A stretch of DNA of 64,000 nt from IMG/VR virus record IMGVR_UViG_3300023179_000070, positions 18,053-82,052 of that record; one strand, written 5' to 3'. The translations under genes and the position numbers were made by a program. Under the pieces are notes generated by a model. The model did not search any database and was not told where the DNA came from. It saw nothing but the letters and a program-made list of their open reading frames with translations. This DNA is from a virus. Below, in pieces: positions 52,375 through 59,257 of this stretch (position 1 is the first letter of the stretch; each line of letters begins with the position of its first letter).

Positions 52375-52809
52375 TCAATTTTTAAATGATAAATAAGGAA
52401 ATTCAATTGTCCAGCCAGTACTTATTAATAATTTTTCACGATCTAACTTTCTTCCGATATGCCTTTTTCTTAAATATATACAAATTTTATTTTTAGCCAA
52501 ATCCACATAATTTTTTTCATCACCAAAATATTCTACAGTTTTAAATTGTCCATCATATTGTAATAAATCACAAGAATATGGACTTTTATATCCAGTAAAT
52601 TTGTTAGGTCTAAAATCTAAAATTATATTTGGATATAAACTATGAATTTCTTTTGCTATTTTTTCTTCAGAATCTAGCGGGCATTTTATATCTATGTCTT
52701 TCCAATTATTATCTGAAGGACTACCATTCCATATCCATTCTCTAACATATCCACCAATTATAATACCATTATTTTTAATAATAGTATTTATTATAAAATT
52801 ATGATCCAT
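52375..52809 (-). CDS. Mini nucleotidyltransferase, paralogue B
   Basis: 144 aa. Same head as paralogue A: IIGGYVREWIWNG near residue 18, then NWKDIDIKCPLD with D-x-D near 38. C-terminal ends differ, with a basic stretch (YLRKRHIGRKLDREKL). Its start overlaps the stop of the Cys-rich gene by one base (TAATG), so they are coupled. tRNA-Thr is 33 nt downstream of its stop. Confidence 0.6.
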   Translation of the reverse strand: MDHNFIINTIIKNNGIIIGGYVREWIWNGSPSDNNWKDIDIKCPLDSEEKIAKEIHSLYPNIILDFRPNKFTGYKSPYSCDLLQYDGQFKTVEYFGDEKNYVDLAKNKICIYLRKRHIGRKLDREKLLISTGWTIEFPYLSFKN

Positions 52810-53633
52810 TAAATAAATTCTAATTTAGAAATTGTACTAGCACCAGAATGCCTACAACTAGGAGTATCTGCAAAGATTTTTGAATAAAATTTTAATGGAG
52901 CTGCTGTTGATTGACCTAAAATTTTTACATTAACACTAAATTCACCATTATCTCTCCATCCAGATGCTCCACCATCACAACCCGCAGCGCCATTAGTAGT
53001 TGTTGATGTACATACACCATATGCACTCATAGCAGTAAAAGTAAATCTTGGATAAAAATAATAAACGTCTCCTTCTTTTTTCATTTTCATTTTAATAGAA
53101 GGCGCAAACATATCAGCAATTACTTGATCTTCACTAACTCCTGTCAATTCTATTCCATTACCAAGATGAGTTTTCGTAAGAATATCAACAGTATATGTAA
53201 AAACGGCAGGACACATTAAAAATCTCTTTTCTATAGGTTCACAAGTTAAAATATTATTTTGTGATATATATGTACATCTCTTTTTTTGAAAAAATTTGCT
53301 AACTGTACCAGTACCACAAGAACTAGTATCAGAAACTATTCCAGAAAATAACCAAGTCCAGGTTTGCCAGTATAACTGCATAGCTTGTTTTAATGAAAGT
53401 TTTAAAGGATATTCTGTATTATCTCCAACCCCATCTGCTTCTAAATTGCAACAAAATGGGAAAGCCCCCACCTTGCCATCCTCATCAAGAATAGGACAAC
53501 CTTCATCATTAGTTGGAGTTTTAAGACCACAAGCACAAGTTTTAAATGCATCATCATTTCCAGAATATACTTGAATCAATATTGTTTTAAGATAATCTGG
53601 ATAATAAGCTGAAAGTAGAGTACCACATGCCAT
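52809..53633 (-). CDS. Cys-rich protein, paralogue of the gene at 21561
   Basis: 274 aa. The N-terminal 90 residues (YPDYLKTILIQVYSGNDDAFK to DEGCPILDEDGKVGAFPFC) match the 219-aa protein at 21561. The C-terminal two thirds are different, Cys-rich and beta-like. GTGTAA lies 17 nt upstream of ATG 53633. The gene and the nucleotidyltransferase downstream form a cassette. Function unknown. Confidence 0.62.
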   Translation of the reverse strand: MACGTLLSAYYPDYLKTILIQVYSGNDDAFKTCACGLKTPTNDEGCPILDEDGKVGAFPFCCNLEADGVGDNTEYPLKLSLKQAMQLYWQTWTWLFSGIVSDTSSCGTGTVSKFFQKKRCTYISQNNILTCEPIEKRFLMCPAVFTYTVDILTKTHLGNGIELTGVSEDQVIADMFAPSIKMKMKKEGDVYYFYPRFTFTAMSAYGVCTSTTTNGAAGCDGGASGWRDNGEFSVNVKILGQSTAAPLKFYSKIFADTPSCRHSGASTISKLEFI

Positions 53634-53650
53634 ATGTATTAAATTTACAC

Positions 53651-53678
53651 TTGTTTTTTATTAAAAAATCAATATAAT
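53651..53678 (+). promoter_or_regulatory. Class A-like promoter
   Basis: TTGTTT (53651-53656), 16-bp spacer, TATAAT (53673-53678), then 7 nt to ATG 53686. The -35 box is a poor match. Confidence 0.5.
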
Positions 53679-53685
53679 ATATAAT

Positions 53686-53898
53686 ATGAAGATATTTTTA
53701 TCTTATATCCTATATGTTATAGGAGATACTATAAGCAGAACATTTATATGTTATTCATTTGGATTTAAACTTTATAATAAAGTTATGCTATGGAGCGTAG
53801 ATTTAGATAAAGAAGGTAAAATTTGGAAATATATCAAACCAAAAAAGGGTAATAAAAATGGCAAGTCTAAAAGAAATTGCAAGTCTAAAATTAAGTAA
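53686..53898 (+). CDS. Small membrane protein with basic tail
   Basis: 70 aa. One membrane segment at residues 2-27 (IFLSYILYVIGDTISRTFIC) and a Lys-rich cytoplasmic tail (KPKKGNKNGKSKRNCKSKIK). The 3' end overlaps the next gene by 41 nt in another frame. Promoter and ATG spacing support the start. Function unknown. Confidence 0.5.
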   Translation: MKIFLSYILYVIGDTISRTFICYSFGFKLYNKVMLWSVDLDKEGKIWKYIKPKKGNKNGKSKRNCKSKIK

Positions 53899-54064
53899 AA
53901 AACAAAAAAAGAAACTTTTGGCGAAAGGTAAGCTAAGAGATCCATTTGAAATATGGGTAGATCATCATAACCATAAACTTGAAATTATTAGAACTTGCAG
54001 CAGTTTTATCGGAATGTTAGTATCATGTTTAGTTATGTTAAAGGTTTTTGGTATATTAAAATGA
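53858..54064 (+). CDS. Small membrane protein
   Basis: 68 aa. Basic N-terminus (SLKLSKKQKKKLLAKGKLRD) and a C-terminal membrane helix (FIGMLVSCLVMLKVFGIL). Overlaps the upstream gene by 41 nt and the next by 4 nt (ATGA). Function unknown. Confidence 0.52.
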   Translation: MASLKEIASLKLSKKQKKKLLAKGKLRDPFEIWVDHHNHKLEIIRTCSSFIGMLVSCLVMLKVFGILK

Positions 54065-54354
54065 ACTGGATTAAAATATTAAATTTTATTGATGGAGTTT
54101 TCGAAGAACAAAAAGATCCACCAGTATTAGGAACTCTTTATAAGATTAAAGGAGAAGATCTACCTTTTAGATATATTAGATTTACTAATGATTTTTTGTC
54201 AAATAAACCAGTATATCATTTCAAACATCATCAATTAAAAGAATACAAATTTAATGATCTTTCTAAAGTTGAAAGAAAAGCTAATCTAGAGGAAATAAGA
54301 ATATATAATCTAATAAAAGACCATATAAATGAAGTTGCAGAGAATAATGATTAA
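54061..54354 (+). CDS. Hypothetical protein
   Basis: 97 aa from the ATG at 54061, coupled by ATGA to the upstream stop; an ATG at 53995 would overlap the upstream gene by 70 nt and is unlikely. Start MNWIKILNFIDGVFEEQ, then beta-rich (YKIKGEDLPFRYIRF) and a helical end. Not recognised. tRNA-Asn follows. Confidence 0.52.
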   Translation: MNWIKILNFIDGVFEEQKDPPVLGTLYKIKGEDLPFRYIRFTNDFLSNKPVYHFKHHQLKEYKFNDLSKVERKANLEEIRIYNLIKDHINEVAENND

Positions 54355-54359
54355 TTTTT

Positions 54360-54431
54360 TGCCTAGTAACTCAATGGTAGAGTGTTTCCCTGTTAAGGAA
54401 GTGGTTCTAGGTTCAAATCCTAGCTAGGCAG
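54360..54431 (+). tRNA. tRNA-Asn (GUU)
   Basis: 72 nt. Acceptor TGCCTAG (54360-54366) with CTAGGCA (54424-54430), D stem ACTC/GAGT, anticodon stem TTTCC/GGAAG with loop CTGTTAA (anticodon 54392-54394), T arm CTAGG/CCTAG. Discriminator G. No CCA encoded. Confidence 0.92.
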
Positions 54432-54437
54432 TATTTT

Positions 54438-54953
54438 ATGAAATATAAAAATAATAATTGTAAATTTTGTAAAAGATTAATTTTAAATAAAGGCTCACTA
54501 GTTTCTCATATGCTATGTTGTATTAAAAATAAAAATAGAGTTAAAAGAATAAGATCCTCAAAAGCTGGTAGAAAGAAAGGGTCAATCGCTTGGAATAAAA
54601 ATAAAAAATTTCCAAATAAAATTTTAAATCGAATACTATTCCAAATAAAATCTGGAGAATATAAACAATTTTGTGAAGCAGTAATAAGAAGAACAGTTAA
54701 ACAATATTTAATATATAAATATGGTAATAAATGCATGATCTGTGGTTTAACAGAATGGCAAAATCAAAAAATACCATTGGTATGTGATCACATTGATGGA
54801 AATCCACAAAATATCAACATAACAAACTTTAGAGTTATTTGTAATAATTGTGATTCATTATTGCCGACATTTAAAGGAAAAAATAAAGGCAAAGGTAGGA
54901 AAGCGAGATATTCTGGAACGATGGCTGAGAGGTCTAAAGCAGAAGCCTACTAA
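54438..54953 (+). CDS. HNH endonuclease overlapping tRNA-Ser
   Basis: 171 aa. Zinc ribbon at the N-terminus (CKFCKRLI, then HMLCC). HNH-like core near residues 95-140 (CMICGLTEW, then VCDHIDGNPQNINITNFRVICNNC). Its last 13 codons run into tRNA-Ser and its stop codon overlaps the anticodon loop. It starts 6 nt after tRNA-Asn. A free-standing homing enzyme between two tRNA genes. Confidence 0.75.
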   Translation: MKYKNNNCKFCKRLILNKGSLVSHMLCCIKNKNRVKRIRSSKAGRKKGSIAWNKNKKFPNKILNRILFQIKSGEYKQFCEAVIRRTVKQYLIYKYGNKCMICGLTEWQNQKIPLVCDHIDGNPQNINITNFRVICNNCDSLLPTFKGKNKGKGRKARYSGTMAERSKAEAY

Positions 54954-55002
54954 GCTTCCGATGGTTTAATATCATCCGTAGGTTCGAATCCTACTCGTTC
55001 CG
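54915..55002 (+). tRNA. tRNA-Ser with ACU anticodon
   Basis: 88 nt, type II. Acceptor GGAACGA (54915-54921) with TCGTTCC (54995-55001), discriminator G. Anticodon stem GAAGC/GCTTC with loop CTACTAA (54947-54953), anticodon ACT at 54949-54951. Long variable arm GATG/CATC and T arm GTAGG/CCTAC. The usual Ser tRNA for AGC/AGU has GCT, so position 34 is A, not G. The 3' end meets the stop of the leucine-rich-repeat gene. Confidence 0.88.
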
Positions 55003-55003
55003 A

Positions 55004-56227
55004 TTAATTTCTTTTTTTGGTAGTTAATTTTCCAGTTCCACCACTTTTTATTATATTATCAGACCAAAGAATTACAGATTTTCCAGCTAAAGTTGAACCC
55101 CAGCCAGTAACAAAATTCTTCTTACGATAAAATCTTAAATTTGCAGGAGTATTTTGAAAAGAATTTGATTGAACAGAAGGGGCATTTCCAAAAAAATTAA
55201 TTCTAGTTAAACTTGTACAATTATTAAACGCAAATCCACCAAGTGTTAATAAATTTTTAGGAAGGGTTATGTTAGTCAATTTTGAACATGATTCAAAAAA
55301 TCTATTACCTAAAGACGTTATTCCATCTGGAATATTAATTTCTTTTAAATTACTACAACCTTGAAAGCAGTTATTTCCCATACTTACTAAGTTTTTAGGT
55401 AAACTTATACTAATTAAATTTGTACAACTTTGAAAAGCTATGTCAGATATAGCTAGAACAGTTTCTGGCACAATAAAATTATTTTGCGGTTTATTTGCTA
55501 AGTATTGAATCAAAGTAGTTATATTTTTATTATATATTACATTATCAATTGAGGAATAAGATGGATTTAAAGGATCAATTATAATAGTAGTTAAACTTGC
55601 GCATCCTTGAAAAGGTGCAGAACCGATAGTTGTAACGCTTGCTGGAATTGTTATACTAGTTAAATTTGTAAAACTAAAAGCTGAAGCTCCAATTGTAGTT
55701 AATGTATTTGGTAAAGATATACTATTTATTGGCGTACGAGTAAAAGCACCTGCCTCAATTATTGTTAAATTATTACTTAGAGTAATATTAGATAAAGTAG
55801 AACAAAGTTGAAATGCTTGACCATTAATAATCGTCAGACTATTCGGAAGAACAATATTATTTAATTGAACGCACCCATAAAAAGCCGAAAATCCAATTGA
55901 ATTTAAACTATTCCCAAATGATATCGTTGTTAAATTACAAGATTCAAAAGCATTATCTTCAATGATAGTGACTCCATTTCCAATCGTAGCCGTAGTTAAA
56001 CGACCACATTGACTAAAAGCCGAAATTCCAATAGAAGTAACATTATCTGGGATGATAATGTTAGATAATGCAGTAAAAGCGAAACAAAAAGATTCAATTC
56101 GAGTTACGGTATTGCCTATTGATACGCCAGTTAATATTTTACCAGAAACTCTACTACTGGAAGTAAGAACCGTATCCGAACTTATACTTGTAGTTCCATC
56201 ATTATAATAAAAAATTGTATCTGCCAT
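55004..56227 (-). CDS. BspA-like leucine-rich-repeat protein
   Basis: 407 aa. Residues 45-375 are about 14 repeats of 22-24 residues with the BspA/LRR_5 pattern (SIGISAFSQCGRL, TTATIGNGVT, NIVLPNSLTI). No signal peptide. The N-terminus begins MADTIFYYNDGTTSISS, and MADT also starts the 492-aa virion-like protein. The tail is basic. LRR proteins bind proteins or glycans. With the class B box this could be a virion or fibre protein that contacts the host. Confidence 0.78.
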   Translation of the reverse strand: MADTIFYYNDGTTSISSDTVLTSSSRVSGKILTGVSIGNTVTRIESFCFAFTALSNIIIPDNVTSIGISAFSQCGRLTTATIGNGVTIIEDNAFESCNLTTISFGNSLNSIGFSAFYGCVQLNNIVLPNSLTIINGQAFQLCSTLSNITLSNNLTIIEAGAFTRTPINSISLPNTLTTIGASAFSFTNLTSITIPASVTTIGSAPFQGCASLTTIIIDPLNPSYSSIDNVIYNKNITTLIQYLANKPQNNFIVPETVLAISDIAFQSCTNLISISLPKNLVSMGNNCFQGCSNLKEINIPDGITSLGNRFFESCSKLTNITLPKNLLTLGGFAFNNCTSLTRINFFGNAPSVQSNSFQNTPANLRFYRKKNFVTGWGSTLAGKSVILWSDNIIKSGGTGKLTTKKRN

Positions 56228-56239
56228 ATATAACTTAAT

Positions 56240-56245
56240 TTACAC
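56240..56245 (-). promoter_or_regulatory. Class B GTGTAA box
   Basis: Minus strand GTGTAA (56245-56240) lies 18 nt upstream of ATG 56227, slightly longer than usual. Confidence 0.5.
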
Positions 56246-56250
56246 TTTAA

Positions 56251-56276
56251 TTTGCTAACAAAAAAATGCCAAATAT
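56251..56276 (+). repeat. TTTGCTAAC repeat, unit 1
   Basis: 26-base unit TTTGCTAAC, AT-rich middle, GCCAAATA. The TTTG and CAAA ends are weakly palindromic. It lies just upstream of the promoter of the gene at 56315. Three more copies are at 56611-56704. Confidence 0.7.
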
Positions 56277-56278
56277 AA

Positions 56279-56307
56279 TTGACAAAATTATAATATACTT
56301 ATATAAT
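56279..56307 (+). promoter_or_regulatory. Perfect-consensus class A promoter
   Basis: TTGACA (56279-56284), 17-bp spacer, TATAAT (56302-56307), then 7 nt to ATG 56315. The strongest sigma-70-like match in the window. Confidence 0.75.
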
Positions 56308-56314
56308 AAATAAT

Positions 56315-56608
56315 ATGAATAAAATTAAAATATTAGCACTAACTCTATTATTTTCTGCTTCTTTAGGCTTAACTGATAGCGGAACTCAAAACGAATCTAC
56401 TCCAGTCGCAGATAGTTTTCTATCTGCTGGAGATCTTGTAGTTGTTCGCCCAATCTCAACCGCAGCTACTATTGGTGCATTTGGAATTTTTGCAGTAATA
56501 GCACCATTTACTGAAATGGCTGGATGCACAGAAGAGACTTACGAGGGCCTTGTAGAAAAGACTGGTAAGTTTTCTTTTGATCGTGATCTTGGCGATTTCA
56601 AAAAGTAA
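56315..56608 (+). CDS. Exported or membrane-anchored hypothetical protein
   Basis: 97 aa. N-terminal signal (MNKIKILALTLLFSASLGLT), then a second hydrophobic segment (TAATIGAFGIFAVIAPF) and an acidic end (DRDLGDFKK). It may be a secreted or membrane factor. It is flanked on both sides by the 26-base repeats. Family not recognised. Confidence 0.55.
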   Translation: MNKIKILALTLLFSASLGLTDSGTQNESTPVADSFLSAGDLVVVRPISTAATIGAFGIFAVIAPFTEMAGCTEETYEGLVEKTGKFSFDRDLGDFKK

Positions 56609-56610
56609 TA

Positions 56611-56704
56611 TTTGCTAACAAGATTTAGCCAAATATAATATTATATTTGCTAATAGAATATTTCCAAATATAGCTCTATTTGCTAACGAAAAAATGCCAA
56701 ATAA
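56611..56704 (+). repeat. TTTGCTAAC repeats, units 2-4
   Basis: Three copies start at 56611, 56646 and 56679, 35 and 33 nt apart, about three helical turns. Unit 4 and unit 1 differ by one base in 23. Ends TTTGCTAA and CCAAATA are conserved, middles vary. No ORF runs through them. Operator sites for a repressor, or small hairpins, are possible. Confidence 0.7.
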
Positions 56705-56902
56705 ATGAACGAAAAATGTTCAAATATGAATCAATGTCAGCCAAATAAAGGGGCTGGAAAAGGTGATAAACCAAGAAATTGTTTCTCTAATAGGTTTAAG
56801 CAAAACTTTGATAGTATAAACTGGTCAGATGAAAAAGATAAGTCGTTGATTAAAAAAGAATTAAAAAACCATAATGGTTCATCAACATACATTTACAAAT
56901 AA
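56705..56902 (+). CDS. Small GAGKGDKPR-type protein
   Basis: 65 aa. CQPNKGAGKGDKPRNCFSNRF followed by DSINW is a pattern seen in small phage and plasmid proteins of unknown role. Three Cys in the first 15 residues may bind metal. It starts at the end of the repeat array (ATG 56705). Confidence 0.55.
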   Translation: MNEKCSNMNQCQPNKGAGKGDKPRNCFSNRFKQNFDSINWSDEKDKSLIKKELKNHNGSSTYIYK

Positions 56903-56912
56903 TATATAAATA

Positions 56913-56941
56913 TTGACAGATTTGACAAAGAGTAATATACT
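56913..56941 (+). promoter_or_regulatory. Class A promoter for the UV endonuclease
   Basis: TTGACA (56913-56918), 17-bp spacer, TATACT (56936-56941), then 6 nt to ATG 56948. Confidence 0.7.
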
Positions 56942-56947
56942 CATAGT

Positions 56948-57844
56948 ATGAGAAAAGGAGTTTGCTGTATCGTTTTAAGTCTTGCTGAACAAGATAATCC
57001 TATCAAGTTCAATACTATGACTTATGCTCGTTTCTCATCTATGGATAGAAAAGAAGCTCTTTCTGCTCTATCTTCTAGAATCCTTAACAATATGATTGTT
57101 ACATATCAATACATAAAGTATTGTGCTGACCATAATCATACTTACCGAATTTCTTCTGACTTATTTCCTCTTATTACTTATGACAAAGCTAATGTATCAT
57201 TACAAGATTTGCCAGACTACGAGAGAATACTAAATCAGTTTAATAATATCAAGAATCTAATTCAATCCAACAACGCAAGAGTTTCTTGTCATCCTAGCGA
57301 ATTTAATGTTCTTGCTAGTGATAATGATAATGCAGTAGACAAAACAATCAAAGAATTAAATCACTATGGTTGGTTTATGACCCAAATCGGTTGCTCACTA
57401 AACTATGATTCTCCTATGAATATGCACATACATAATTCCAAAGGTAATCTAAACGATATAGTAAAAAAGTTTATGAAGAATTTTGATAGACTATCAGATG
57501 ATGTTAAGTCTAGATTAGTCATAGAAAATGATGATAAAGATACTTGTTGGTCAGTTAAGAAACTTATGAAGCATTTTCATTCTGTATCTAATATTCCTAT
57601 CACCTTTGATTATCTTCATCACAAATGCCATCCAGATAATCTATCAGAAGAACAAGCATTTCATCTTGCACGAATTACTTGGGGTAATCATACGCCACTA
57701 TTCCATTACTCTGAAAGTATTGATGGTCACAAAAATCCCAGAAAACACGCCGATTATGCAACTCGTTTGCCAGATACATACGGACATAATGTAGATATAG
57801 ATTTTGAATTAAAGATGAAAGAACAATCTTTTGCAAAACTATGA
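56948..57844 (+). CDS. UV damage endonuclease (UvdE/UvsE family)
   Basis: 298 aa. TIM-barrel motifs in order: YRISSDLFPL near residue 65, NARVSCHPSEFNVLASDN near 115, then MNMHIHNSKG, LVIENDDKDTCWSV near 195, and FDYLHHKCHPDNL near 215. The His, Glu and Asp residues bind the metal cluster. The enzyme nicks DNA next to UV photoproducts, useful for a phage in light. First gene of a coupled group with a 29-codon gene and a phosphoesterase. Confidence 0.9.
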   Translation: MRKGVCCIVLSLAEQDNPIKFNTMTYARFSSMDRKEALSALSSRILNNMIVTYQYIKYCADHNHTYRISSDLFPLITYDKANVSLQDLPDYERILNQFNNIKNLIQSNNARVSCHPSEFNVLASDNDNAVDKTIKELNHYGWFMTQIGCSLNYDSPMNMHIHNSKGNLNDIVKKFMKNFDRLSDDVKSRLVIENDDKDTCWSVKKLMKHFHSVSNIPITFDYLHHKCHPDNLSEEQAFHLARITWGNHTPLFHYSESIDGHKNPRKHADYATRLPDTYGHNVDIDFELKMKEQSFAKL

Positions 57845-57930
57845 CTCATAAAGTATATGAAATGTTTGTTGTTATCCTTGGTGTAATTGCTAACATCGTG
57901 CTTATAATTAACGCAATACATCATTGGTAA
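57841..57930 (+). CDS. Membrane microprotein, 29 aa
   Basis: ATG 57841-57843 overlaps the UvdE stop (ATGA), TAA 57928-57930 overlaps the ATG of the phosphoesterase gene (TAATG). MTHKVYEMFV then a hydrophobic helix (VILGVIANIVLIINAIHHW). A single-helix membrane protein, translated together with its neighbours. Role unknown. Confidence 0.6.
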   Translation: MTHKVYEMFVVILGVIANIVLIINAIHHW

Positions 57931-58592
57931 TGAATAAATATTTAATAATATCAGATATTCACCTTGGAGATAAACATTCCAGAGCAGATTTAGTTTTAAA
58001 AGTATTAAAAGAAAACAAAGCAAAAACAATTATAATTGCTGGTGATCTTTTTGACCACCACAATTTACATAGGTTAAATAAAACCCATTGGAAAGTATTA
58101 TCTAAATTACGCAAACTTTCTAAAAAATGCAAGATAATTTATTTGATTGGCAATCATTGTTTTCTTAAAGCAGAATTTATGAGTATTCTTCTTGGTTTTA
58201 ATTGCAAAGACGAACATATCATAGAATTAAAAGATGAAAAGATATTAGTGGTTCACGGAGATATATTTGATATTTATTTTACAAAATATAAATGGATTAC
58301 TAATTTTATTATTAAGGTATATTACCTAGTTAGACACTATACTCCATTTGCAGATGATTTCTTTAAATTATTTAAACACCATACAAACGATTTTGTAGAG
58401 AAAAGCTCAGATATTAAACAAAATGCCTTGAATTATATTGATATGAATGGATATGATAGTATAATTTGTGGTCATACTCATCTTCCAGAAAATGCTGATA
58501 AATATATAAATACTGGTAGTTTTTGTGAAAAAGAATGTGGATATGTTGTTATAGATAAAAAAGGCAAAATAACATTGACAAAAATTAAATAA
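57930..58592 (+). CDS. Calcineurin-like metallophosphoesterase
   Basis: 220 aa from ATG 57930; a TTG at 57924 would add 2 codons. SDIHLGDKH (D-x-H), AGDLFDHH (GD-x-x-D), IYLIGNHC (GNH), VVHGDIFD and ICGHTHLPE (GHTH) give the five metal motifs. Close in layout to LpxH-type or UDP-diacylglucosamine hydrolases. Substrate unknown; a role in surface lipid or nucleotide chemistry is possible. Coupled to the microprotein by TAATG. Confidence 0.78.
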   Translation: MNKYLIISDIHLGDKHSRADLVLKVLKENKAKTIIIAGDLFDHHNLHRLNKTHWKVLSKLRKLSKKCKIIYLIGNHCFLKAEFMSILLGFNCKDEHIIELKDEKILVVHGDIFDIYFTKYKWITNFIIKVYYLVRHYTPFADDFFKLFKHHTNDFVEKSSDIKQNALNYIDMNGYDSIICGHTHLPENADKYINTGSFCEKECGYVVIDKKGKITLTKIK

Positions 58593-58603
58593 AAGATATT
58601 ATA
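58575..58603 (+). promoter_or_regulatory. Class A promoter at the end of the phosphoesterase gene
   Basis: TTGACA (58575-58580), 17-bp spacer, ATTATA (58598-58603), then 6 nt to ATG 58610. The -10 hexamer is weak but the spacing is exact. Confidence 0.55.
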
Positions 58604-58609
58604 TAATAT

Positions 58610-59257
58610 ATGGGAATGTTTAATTATATTAAGATAGAACAAGATTTACCTCTTAATGACGAGTTAAAAGCTCTTAATATTGATTTTAAAAAAGAAGAAT
58701 TTCAAACAAAAGACCTAGAACCAAACACAATGGATACTTATATTATCCGTGATTATAAACTTTTTGAATTAAAAGTAGAAGGTCATTGGGAAGATAATCC
58801 AGATTATGTAAAAGATGGCACTAGGTTTGGTGAATTTTTTAATAAAAATAAATGGGTAAAAGATAGCGAAGAAGAAGTATTTAGAGATGATTTTACTGGA
58901 ACAATTATTTTTGGTTGCTATATTAGAGGCAAGCATATTTTTGACAATGATCTTTTTCCAGATTGGAAATGCGTTGTAGTCAAAGGTTTAGTAGTAGAAA
59001 TGTCTCTTATTACCCCAATTCATCGTCATTCATCTAAAGATAGAATAGAATCTGATCTTAAATTTCAATTAGATTTAGAAAAACACGAAAGAAAAATGCG
59101 TTGTCCAGTTTATAGTTTTTATTTTAAATATTATATTAAAACTATGAATCTTATCGAATGGAAACTTGATGCTGGAATAAATCAAATTATAAAATTTTTA
59201 AATTGGTTGCGATGGAAAGGTATGAGAAAAGTTATAAGGTTTTTATCTCCAAGATGA
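58610..59257 (+). CDS. Conserved phage protein (MGMFNYIKIE family)
   Basis: 215 aa. The start MGMFNYIKIEQDLP and EFQTKDLEPNTMDTYII belong to a family of phage proteins of unknown role. A GEFFNKNKWVKDSEEE middle, then TIIFGCYIRGKHIFDND. The last 60 residues are hydrophobic and basic (YYIKTMNLIEWKLDAGIN). Coupled to the HNH gene by ATGA. Confidence 0.6.
   Translation: MGMFNYIKIEQDLPLNDELKALNIDFKKEEFQTKDLEPNTMDTYIIRDYKLFELKVEGHWEDNPDYVKDGTRFGEFFNKNKWVKDSEEEVFRDDFTGTIIFGCYIRGKHIFDNDLFPDWKCVVVKGLVVEMSLITPIHRHSSKDRIESDLKFQLDLEKHERKMRCPVYSFYFKYYIKTMNLIEWKLDAGINQIIKFLNWLRWKGMRKVIRFLSPR

Noticed and set aside
53296-53574. Plus-strand ORF of 92 codons
   Set aside because: Antisense shadow of the Cys-rich gene; the same shadow is seen at the paralogue (21599-21850), which confirms it follows from the coding strand.
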